From positions 1-5,941 of the forward strand of contig JADZBZ010000514.1 of NCBI GenBank assembly GCA_020851835.1: 5,941 bases of DNA, given 5' to 3'. Below the pieces are notes generated by a model. The model was not told the origin of the DNA, did not search any database, and was given only the letters and a program-made list of their open reading frames with translations. This document shows, piece after piece, positions 1 to 5,414 of the stretch. Position 1 is the first letter of the stretch, and each line of letters opens with the position of its first letter. Source of the DNA: Acidobacteriota bacterium. Lineage in GTDB: Bacteria > Acidobacteriota > Vicinamibacteria > Vicinamibacterales > UBA2999. Made by a program: the position numbers and the translations under genes.

Positions 1-356
1 ATGGTGCCCATGTTGCGCAGGTGCGGCGTCGCCACCTGCGCGGCGGCCTGCCACAGCCCCGGGACCTCGGCGCGGAGCCGCTCGTCGCGCACGAGGGCGG
101 TGAGCGTGACGCCGGCGCCGATCCGGAGCCCGCCTCTCGTCTGCCCGTTGCCGCGTTCCGGACCAATCGTCCGCAGCTCCTCGACTCCTCGCAGCCCCAC
201 GATGGTCTTCGGCATCTGCTGCCGCCGCTTCATGTTGGGTAGCAGGTCGGTTCCCCCGGCTACCAGCATCGTGTCCGCGGGCGACTCGGCCAGCCATGCC
301 GTCGCCTCGCGCACGGTGCGCGGCGCCCGGTAGCGGAACCGCGGGAGGCGCATCAT
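1..356 (-). CDS. hcrB: FAD-binding (medium) subunit of a xanthine-oxidase-family Mo enzyme, HcrB-like; 3' end cut by window
   Basis: Only the first 118 codons are present; the gene continues past base 1. In this family the medium subunit binds FAD and passes electrons between the flavin and the iron-sulfur subunit in a cytoplasmic heterohexamer. Visible support: an N-terminal FAD_binding_5 start (PRFRYRAP..VREA), the pyrophosphate-binding motif AGGTDL at residues 33-38 continuing as LPNMKRR, and the start of the second FAD motif (HLRNMGT, 112-118), whose GGN part lies outside. The AGGTDLLPNMKRR wording is closer to 4-hydroxybenzoyl-CoA reductase beta than to CoxM or XdhA. The ATG at 356 overlaps the stop of the large-subunit gene as ATGATG. 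A GGGGGTG stretch at 362-368 is a modest ribosome site, so translational coupling is likely. ATG at 353 is an alternative start one codon later. The 4-HBCR-specific [4Fe-4S] insertion would lie beyond residue 118 and cannot be judged. The family call is strong; the substrate is not known. Confidence 0.88.
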   Translation of the reverse strand, partial: MMRLPRFRYRAPRTVREATAWLAESPADTMLVAGGTDLLPNMKRRQQMPKTIVGLRGVEELRTIGPERGNGQTRGGLRIGAGVTLTALVRDERLRAEVPGLWQAAAQVATPHLRNMGT

Positions 357-2824
357 CGCCGCACCCCCGCTGGCGCCTCGATGCCAGGTTCGGCTTCGCG
401 CTTCGACTTTCTGGCCGGCTCGTTGGTCGCGCGGCCGTCGCCGCCCTCCCACGGCGGGGGCACCATCAGCGCCTCGGGCCATGGCACGTTGGGCGGAAAG
501 CTCGCCGGTCCCACGCGGGCCGGCTTGCCGGCAGCCTTCAGTTGCAGGGCCTTCAGGATCTTCTCGGGCGTGACGGGCACCTCGTCTATCCTCACGCCCA
601 CCGCATCGTAGACCGCGTTGGCCAGGGCCGGCATGATCGGCAGCAACGGCCCCTGCCCCACTTCCTTGGCACCGAAAGGACCCGCCGGGTCCATCGACTC
701 GATGAGGTCGGTGTGCACGTCGGGCATGTCGAGAAACGTGGGGCTCTTGTATTCGAGCATCGACGGGAACTTGTGCACCAGCGCGTGCGACAGGCGTGGC
801 GGCAGCCGGCGAAACACCTGCTCCTCCATGAGCGCTTCGCCCAGCCCCATGTAGACGCTGCCCTCCACCTGCCCGCGCGCCAGCGTCGGGTTGAGCGATC
901 GTCCGATGTCGTGCGCGATCCAGACGCGCGGCACGACAATCCACCCCGTCCCGGGATCCACGTCCACTTCCACGACGGCCGCCGTATACGAGTAGGTGGG
1001 CGAGGGCCCGACGCCACCGCCCTTGAACTTCGCCGCGGACTTCGGCGGTGTGTAGGACCCGGTGGTGCCGATGGTGCCGAACTCGGCCTCCGCCATGCAG
1101 ACGGCTTCCTGGAAGGTCACGCCGCGCTCCGACGCTTCCGCGTCGAACACCCGTCGATCCCGGAATGTGAGGCGCTCGATGGGAATCTCCAGCCGGCGCG
1201 CTACGGACCGGGCCAACAGGTCCCGCGCCCGCGTGGCGGCTTGGATGGCCGCGTGGCCCATCATCAAGGTCACCCGGCTGGAATAGGAGCCCAGATCGAC
1301 GGGGGTGAGGTCCGTGTCCCCCGTCACCGCACGGATGTCGAACGGATCGATACCAAGCACCTCGGCCACGGTGGCCACCAGCACATCGTCGGACCCCTGG
1401 CCGATTTCGGTGGCGCCGCAGAAGGCGGTGACGCCCCCGCTGCGATCCAGTTTGAGCTGCACGCCCGAGTGCGGCAGATCGTTCCAGTTGATGGGCAGCC
1501 CTGCGCCCGACAGGTACGACGAGCACGCGAGGCCCACACCGCGGCCGACAGGCAGGCGTCGGAACTTGTCGGTCCAGCCAGACGAGGCCACCACGCGCCG
1601 GATGCATTCGGCAAGGCCGATGGTGCCGATGCGCAGGTAGTTGGCCGTGAGGCTGTCGGGCGGCACGATCATCCCGAGTCGGAACTGCGCCGGATCCTTC
1701 TGCAGACGCTCGGCGATCCTGTCGAGCTGGACTTCCTGTCCGAAACGGCCCTGGGGCGTCCCGTGCCCGCGCTTGGGCCCGCAGGGCGGCTTGTTGGTGA
1801 AGACGCGGCAGCCGCGGAACCGGTACGTCGGGATGTCGTAGGTGACGGTCTGCAGCGCGCCGGTGTAGAACGTGCTGGCCACACCGTACGAGCCGTAGGC
1901 GCCCCCGTCGAGCAGCGTCTGCAGATCGACGCCGGTGATCCTCCCCTCCCTGGTCACGCCCGTACGAAAGCGCATCAGCACGGGGTGGCGCCCGCGGTGG
2001 CAGTAGAAGACCTCTTCGCGCGTCAGGCAGATCTTCACGGGCCGGTCGAGCTTCAGCGCCGCGCGAGCGACGACGACCTCGTGATTGAACGGATCGCTCT
2101 TGCCGCCGAAGCCGCCGCCGTTGGGGGTGGCGATCACGCGGATGTGGGCGGCCGGCATCTCGAGCGCCCTGGCGAGGGCGCGGTGCAGGTAGTGCGGCGT
2201 CTGGGTGCTCGACCACACGACGAGCTTGCCATCCGGGTCTTTCGCCGCCACCGCTGCGTGCTGCTCGATAGGCAGGTGCGTACTTCCCTCGAAGAAGAAC
2301 ACATCGTCGAAGACGTGATCCGCGCCGTCGATGGCGGCATCGACGTCGCCGAACTGGAGCGCCACGGCCTTGTGGACGTTGCCGCCGTCACCGTAGTCGT
2401 GAATGCGCGGCTCGGCATAGGCGAGGCTGTCGTCCGGGTTGGCGAAGGTGCGCAGGGGTTCGTACTCGACGGCGATGAGCCGTACGGCATCCCCGGCGGT
2501 CGCCTCGTCTCGAGCGATGACGGCGGCGACCGGGTCGCCGACGAAGCGGACGGTGTCGCGGCAGAGCGCGTGCTCGTCGTGGCTGACCGGCAGCACACCG
2601 TAGGGAATGGGAAAGGTGTCGCCGGTCAGCACGAGGTGCACACCGGGATGCGCCACCGCCGCCGATGTCTCGATGCGGACGATGCGCGCGTGTGGGACCG
2701 CGGACCGGAGCAGCTTGCAGTGCAGCATGCGCGGCAGGACGAGATCGTCGGCAAACCGCGTCTGCCCGGTCACCTTCGCGCGCCCGTCGACGCGGCGACG
2801 CGCCTTGCCGATGATCTGGCTCAC
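353..2824 (-). CDS. hcrA: Molybdopterin-binding (large, catalytic) subunit, 4-hydroxybenzoyl-CoA reductase alpha-like
   Basis: An 823-residue catalytic subunit of a xanthine-oxidase-family hydroxylase/reductase, binding the Mo-pterin cytosine dinucleotide type of cofactor. The N-terminal a/b-hammerhead domain covers about 1-125 (GKARRRVDGRAKVTG, then FVGDPVAAVIA near 94-104). The Mo-binding domains follow: EGSTHLPIEQHAAVA at 179-193, GGGFGGK at 236-242, NKPPCGPKRGHGTPQ at 344-358, GATEIGQGSDD at 470-480, DTDLTPVDLGSYSSR at 503-517 and GPFGAKEVGQGPLLP at 715-729. The DLTPVDLGSYSSRVT wording and the small-large-medium gene order point to HcrA/HbaC-like enzymes. Oddity: the position normally held by the catalytic Glu (GxKxxGE) is Gln724. 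The C-terminal 60 or so residues form a Pro- and charge-rich tail not needed for the fold. The start is GTG at 2824: it overlaps the upstream stop (GTGA), has AGGAGG 6 bases before it, and yields the expected N-terminus. The frame stays open upstream to 3193, but that part is a shadow of the small-subunit gene. Family call strong; exact reaction uncertain. Confidence 0.93.
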   Translation of the reverse strand: MSQIIGKARRRVDGRAKVTGQTRFADDLVLPRMLHCKLLRSAVPHARIVRIETSAAVAHPGVHLVLTGDTFPIPYGVLPVSHDEHALCRDTVRFVGDPVAAVIARDEATAGDAVRLIAVEYEPLRTFANPDDSLAYAEPRIHDYGDGGNVHKAVALQFGDVDAAIDGADHVFDDVFFFEGSTHLPIEQHAAVAAKDPDGKLVVWSSTQTPHYLHRALARALEMPAAHIRVIATPNGGGFGGKSDPFNHEVVVARAALKLDRPVKICLTREEVFYCHRGRHPVLMRFRTGVTREGRITGVDLQTLLDGGAYGSYGVASTFYTGALQTVTYDIPTYRFRGCRVFTNKPPCGPKRGHGTPQGRFGQEVQLDRIAERLQKDPAQFRLGMIVPPDSLTANYLRIGTIGLAECIRRVVASSGWTDKFRRLPVGRGVGLACSSYLSGAGLPINWNDLPHSGVQLKLDRSGGVTAFCGATEIGQGSDDVLVATVAEVLGIDPFDIRAVTGDTDLTPVDLGSYSSRVTLMMGHAAIQAATRARDLLARSVARRLEIPIERLTFRDRRVFDAEASERGVTFQEAVCMAEAEFGTIGTTGSYTPPKSAAKFKGGGVGPSPTYSYTAAVVEVDVDPGTGWIVVPRVWIAHDIGRSLNPTLARGQVEGSVYMGLGEALMEEQVFRRLPPRLSHALVHKFPSMLEYKSPTFLDMPDVHTDLIESMDPAGPFGAKEVGQGPLLPIMPALANAVYDAVGVRIDEVPVTPEKILKALQLKAAGKPARVGPASFPPNVPWPEALMVPPPWEGGDGRATNEPARKSKREAEPGIEAPAGVRR

Positions 2825-3348
2825 CGCGTGCCTCCTGCACCCGCCGCGCCAGCGGCGGCGGTCCTCATCTGCTCGGCGGCTCGTTCCACGGCCTCGACGA
2901 TCTGCAAGTATCCCGTGCAGCGGCAGAGATTTCCCGACAGCGCCTCCCTGATCTGGTCGGGCGTGGGGGCGGCGTTGCGATCCAGCAGCGCCTTGGCCGT
3001 CACGAGAATGCCCGGGGTGCAGTAGCCGCACTGCGAGGCCCCGAGGTCGGCAAACGCGTCCTGCAGCGGATGGAGCCGGCCCCCGGCCTGCAGACCCTCG
3101 ACGGTGGTGACGCGCCGCCCATCGCATTCGACCGCCAGGACAAGGCACGACAGCACCGGCTCGCCGTCCACGAGGACGGCGCAGGCACCGCACTCGCCGA
3201 GTTCGCAGCCGTGCTTGGTGCCCGTCAGTCGCACGTCCTCGCGCAAGACCTCGAGCAGGGTCTTGCAGCCGTCCGCGAGCACCTCGACGAACTCGGCATT
3301 GACCTCGAACGACAGATGGACCTTCGCGCCAGACTCCACGTTTCCCAT
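2821..3348 (-). CDS. hcrC: [2Fe-2S] (small) subunit of the Mo enzyme, HcrC/CoxS-like
   Basis: A 175-residue electron-transfer subunit carrying two [2Fe-2S] clusters. The N-terminal plant-ferredoxin-like domain (about 10-80) has Cys48, Cys53, Cys56 and Cys68 (GCELGECGAC, then LSC). The C-terminal four-helix domain has Cys107, Cys110, Cys142 and Cys144 (QCGYCTPG and LCRCTGY). All eight ligands are present with normal spacing, and the length fits the family (about 155-175), with a short Ala/Gly-rich tail after residue 160. Clusters of this type link the Mo site to FAD. The start is ATG at 3348, giving the correct N-terminus (VHLSFEVN). It lies 5 bases after the tetR stop and has only a weak GGA upstream, so reinitiation after tetR is plausible. 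Its stop overlaps the large-subunit GTG. The hcrC symbol rests on gene order and on the large-subunit match rather than on this subunit, which is much alike across the whole family. Confidence 0.95.
   Translation of the reverse strand: MGNVESGAKVHLSFEVNAEFVEVLADGCKTLLEVLREDVRLTGTKHGCELGECGACAVLVDGEPVLSCLVLAVECDGRRVTTVEGLQAGGRLHPLQDAFADLGASQCGYCTPGILVTAKALLDRNAAPTPDQIREALSGNLCRCTGYLQIVEAVERAAEQMRTAAAGAAGAGGTR
2831..2836 (-). promoter_or_regulatory. Strong Shine-Dalgarno fixing the GTG start of the large subunit
   Basis: On the minus strand this reads AGGAGG, 6 bases before the GTG at 2824. It lies inside the last codons of the small-subunit gene. It is the best ribosome site in the window, and it decides the large-subunit start against the longer open frame reaching 3193. 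Confidence 0.85.
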
Positions 3349-3353
3349 GCCAT

Positions 3354-3980
3354 TCAATTCCGCAACGCGCGCTCCAGAAACGTCCTCATCTCCGCCGCAA
3401 TCCTGGCGGGCGCGTATACGCCATCCGGCCGGTACCACGTCACCACCCAATTGAGCGCCCCAAGCATGGCGCGCGTCACCAAGGCCGCCTCGCCCTGGAC
3501 GAAGGTGCCGTCGTGCATGCCCTCGGTCACCAGGCGCCGCACGGCGCGCTCGTAGCGGTCGCGCTTGCGGACGATCCGCTCGCGCAGGGTCGGCGCCAGC
3601 GCGTCCACCTGCAGGTGCGCCGTGGCGCCCTCGACCTCGTCCAGCATCGTGAGCACGTGCGTTTCGAGCACCGCCCCCAGCCGCTCGTGGGGCCGGCGGA
3701 ACCGGCGGCGGGCCTCGGCCACCCCGGCCATCATCCGGTCCAGCGCGCGGTCCTGGCAGTAGAAGAGGATTTCGTCCTTGCCATCGAAGTAGTGGTAGAG
3801 GTTCGCCGGCGACAGGTCGGACGCCTCGGCGATGTCGCGCATGCCGGTGTCGGCAAACCCGCGCTCGCGGAACATGCGGGCCGCCGCCCGGAGGATGCCG
3901 TCGCGGCGCGTGTCGTAACGGCGCGCCCGGCGCGCGGGCGACCGGGTTGAAACCGAACGTCGGTTCGATTTCTGAACCAT
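3354..3980 (-). CDS. TetR/AcrR-family transcriptional regulator
   Basis: A 208-residue dimeric DNA-binding repressor of usual TetR length. Residues 1-22 are a basic leader (RRSVSTRSPARRARR). The TetR_N helix-turn-helix domain covers about 23-75 with the hallmark ILRAAARMFRERGFADTGM, then RDIAEASDLSPANLYHYFDGKDEIL (recognition helix about 57-64). The C-terminal ligand and dimerisation region includes MLGALNWVVTWYRPDG (172-187), a pattern seen in TetR proteins of the KstR2/acyl-CoA-responsive kind; a CoA-thioester ligand is therefore a reasonable guess, not a demonstration. The start is ATG at 3980. An in-frame TAG lies at 3993-3995 and no other ATG precedes the HTH, so this is the only sensible start. 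There is no clear Shine-Dalgarno, so the mRNA may be leaderless or have a very short leader. It is the first gene of the Mo-enzyme operon and divergent from the MATE gene. Tandem palindromes over its own start codon suggest autorepression. Confidence 0.93.
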   Translation of the reverse strand: MVQKSNRRSVSTRSPARRARRYDTRRDGILRAAARMFRERGFADTGMRDIAEASDLSPANLYHYFDGKDEILFYCQDRALDRMMAGVAEARRRFRRPHERLGAVLETHVLTMLDEVEGATAHLQVDALAPTLRERIVRKRDRYERAVRRLVTEGMHDGTFVQGEAALVTRAMLGALNWVVTWYRPDGVYAPARIAAEMRTFLERALRN

Positions 3981-3985
3981 CGTTC
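3955..3985. promoter_or_regulatory. Candidate TetR operator: two GAAC-N4-GTTC palindromes
   Basis: Seen directly: GAAC GTCG GTTC at 3955-3966 and GAAC CATC GTTC at 3974-3985, 19 bases apart. On the minus strand both copies extend to ATCGAAC-N4-GTTC, because GTTCGAT occurs on the plus strand at 3963-3969 and again at 3982-3988. The distal copy is also inside a larger inverted repeat, AACCGA ACG TCGGTT, at 3951-3965. The proximal copy covers the tetR start codon and the distal one lies in tetR codons 5-9. Repeated half-sites next to a TetR gene and a divergent promoter are the classic layout for autorepression. Binding by this protein is inferred. Confidence 0.55.
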
Positions 3986-3989
3986 GATG

Positions 3990-3995
3990 ATGCTA
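3990..3995 (-). promoter_or_regulatory. Possible -10 hexamer for tetR and the Mo-enzyme operon
   Basis: The minus strand reads TAGCAT here, 9 bases before the tetR ATG at 3980. Transcription would start near 3983, inside the proximal palindrome, giving an almost leaderless mRNA. No convincing -35 was found. The call rests on position and a partial match only. Confidence 0.3.
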
Positions 3996-4001
3996 GCACG
4001 A

Positions 4002-4007
4002 TAGGAT
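4002..4007 (+). promoter_or_regulatory. Possible -10 hexamer (or weak ribosome site) for the MATE gene
   Basis: TAGGAT lies 10 bases before the GTG at 4018. Read as a -10 box, its -35 position (about 3979-3984, ATCGTT, poor match) would fall inside the proximal palindrome, so a bound repressor would block it. The AGGA within it (4003-4006), 11 bases from the start, could instead be a weak Shine-Dalgarno. The two readings cannot be separated from sequence alone. Confidence 0.3.
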
Positions 4008-4017
4008 CCGACGCATC

Positions 4018-5367
4018 GTGATTCGCGGCGAAATCAAACCCACCTTGCGCCTGGCCCTCCCGGTCATCCTGGCCGAGCTCGGGTGGATGTTCATGGGCGT
4101 GGTGGACACCGTCATGGTGGGCCCGCTGGGCCCCGCCGCCATCGCCGCCACCGGCGTGGGCAACTCCCTGAACATGGGATTCGCCATCTTCGGCATGGGC
4201 CTGCTCCTGGGCCTCGACACGGTGGTGTCGCAGGCCTACGGCGCCGGCGACCTGGCGCGCTGCCGGGCCTGGCTCGCGATCGGCGTGCGGCTGGCGTGGC
4301 TGATGACGCCGCCGCTGATGCTGGTGCTCGTCGGCGTGTGGCTCGCCATTCCCGTGCTGGGCTTCCACGGCGACACGCTGCCGCTGCTGAGCAGTTATTT
4401 CGCCATCCTGGTGCTGAGCACGCCGTTCCTGTTTCTTTACGCGGTGTATCGGCGGTACCTCCAGAGCACCCACCATGTGGCGCCCGTCATGTGGGCGCTG
4501 GTCACGGCGAACATCGTCAACGCGGTGGCCAACTGGGTGTTCATCTACGGCAGACTGGGGCTTCCAGCCCTCGGCGTCACCGGCGCCGCCTGGGCGACGT
4601 TCTCGTCGCGGCTGTACATGTGCGGCCTGCTCGGCGCGGCAGTGTGGTGGTCGAACCGCACCGCGGGGGCAGCCGTGGACGCTGCCGGGCCGTCGGGGAC
4701 AGCTGACGCCGCCCCGTCGATGCGGCGCCTGCTGCAGCTCGGCCTGCCAGCGGCCTCCACGGTGACGGCGGAAGTGGGCGTCTTCGCCGTGGCCACCGCG
4801 CTGGCCGGTACGCTGGATCCCGTCGCCACCGCGTCGCATCAGATCGCCCTGAACATCGCTGCCGTGGCCTTCATGATTCCCCTCGGGCTGGCCTCGGCCG
4901 GCGCGGTCCGTGTGGGCCATGCCGTCGGCGCGGGGAATCCGCGAGGCGCCGCGGCGGCGGGCTGGACCGTCATCGCGATGGCCGTCACCTTCATGTCCGT
5001 GTCGGGCTTGCTCTTCGTGCTGGTTCCGCGGGCTCTAATCGGGCTCTTCTCGAAAGACCCGGCCGTGCTGGCATTAGGCGGGTCGCTCCTGCTCATCGCC
5101 GCGGTCTTCCAGCTCTTCGATGGCCTGCAGGGCGTGGTCACCGGTACGCTGCGGGGCCTGGGCGACACGCGCACGTCGATGATCACCAACCTGGCGGCCC
5201 ACTGGGCCGTGGGCATTCCGGTCGGGTACACGCTGTGTTTCACGCTCGGTTGGGGCGCGAGCGGGCTCTGGTGGGGCCTGTCGGTGGGCCTGATCATGGC
5301 GGGCATCGTCCTCACCACGATGTGGGCGAGACGCGTGCGCCACTACCAGGAGCGCGGCTACCTGTAA
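4018..5367 (+). CDS. norM: MATE-family multidrug efflux antiporter (NorM type)
   Basis: A 449-residue inner-membrane exporter that swaps Na+ or H+ for cationic or aromatic compounds. The length and 12 hydrophobic segments fit: about 12-35, 45-68, 84-113, 125-147, 155-178, 185-212, then a hydrophilic Ala/Gly-rich loop (213-235), then 237-263, 275-298, 313-337, 350-376, 390-412 and 415-436. Two MATE halves are clear. Signatures include MGVVDTVMVG (26-35), SQAYGAG (71-77), ASHQIALNIAAVAFMIPLGLASAGAVRVG (272-300) and GTLRGLGDT (376-384). Asp30, Glu252 and Asp368 line up by motif with the ion-coupling acids of Vibrio NorM (Asp36, Glu255, Asp371), so the pump looks functional. The start is GTG at 4018; an in-frame stop lies just upstream (3994-3996) and the N-terminus KPTLRLALPVILAELG is typical. 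It is divergent from tetR across 37 bases, so shared control is likely. The substrate is unknown. The norM symbol denotes subtype only. Confidence 0.93.
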   Translation: MIRGEIKPTLRLALPVILAELGWMFMGVVDTVMVGPLGPAAIAATGVGNSLNMGFAIFGMGLLLGLDTVVSQAYGAGDLARCRAWLAIGVRLAWLMTPPLMLVLVGVWLAIPVLGFHGDTLPLLSSYFAILVLSTPFLFLYAVYRRYLQSTHHVAPVMWALVTANIVNAVANWVFIYGRLGLPALGVTGAAWATFSSRLYMCGLLGAAVWWSNRTAGAAVDAAGPSGTADAAPSMRRLLQLGLPAASTVTAEVGVFAVATALAGTLDPVATASHQIALNIAAVAFMIPLGLASAGAVRVGHAVGAGNPRGAAAAGWTVIAMAVTFMSVSGLLFVLVPRALIGLFSKDPAVLALGGSLLLIAAVFQLFDGLQGVVTGTLRGLGDTRTSMITNLAAHWAVGIPVGYTLCFTLGWGASGLWWGLSVGLIMAGIVLTTMWARRVRHYQERGYL

Positions 5368-5402
5368 GCGCGGTGCTCGCGGCGCCGTCGCGGTGACCGA
5401 CC

Positions 5403-5408
5403 TAGAAT
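5403..5408 (+). promoter_or_regulatory. Candidate -10 box of the amidohydrolase gene, leaderless layout
   Basis: TAGAAT is a 5-of-6 match to TATAAT and ends 6 bases before the ATG at 5415. Transcription from it would begin at or within a base or two of the start codon, that is, a leaderless mRNA. No -35 match is seen at 5380-5385, and there is no Shine-Dalgarno before the ATG, which fits the leaderless reading. Confidence 0.45.
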
Positions 5409-5414
5409 GGGTGC

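Noticed and set aside
296..3025. Very long open frame on the plus strand (909 codons) opposite the Mo-enzyme genes
   Set aside because: It lies antisense to genes with clear family motifs, has low-complexity Arg/His/Gly/Ala-rich composition and no recognisable domain. GC-rich codon bias on the minus strand readily keeps this frame open.
2825..3193. N-terminal extension of the large subunit up to 3193
   Set aside because: It overlaps the small-subunit gene in another frame and has no family similarity. AGGAGG plus GTG at 2824 gives the expected N-terminus.
3351..3353. ATG immediately after the tetR stop as start of the next gene
   Set aside because: It is out of frame with the [2Fe-2S] subunit; the ATG at 3348 gives the correct protein.
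3513..3950. Plus-strand 145-codon frame opposite tetR
   Set aside because: It is antisense to a well-supported TetR gene and lacks any recognisable domain.
2821..4920. A 699-codon minus-strand frame joining the MATE antisense, the TetR region and the small subunit, which could suggest a fusion protein
   Set aside because: Only the last 175 codons (from ATG 3348) make sense. The upstream part is antisense to the MATE gene and out of frame with tetR, with composition typical of shadow translation.
5370..5388. Possible terminator hairpin after the MATE gene (CGGTGC, 5-base loop, GCGCCG)
   Set aside because: The stem is only six or seven pairs with G-U pairs, and no T-run follows. In such GC-rich DNA this is expected by chance.
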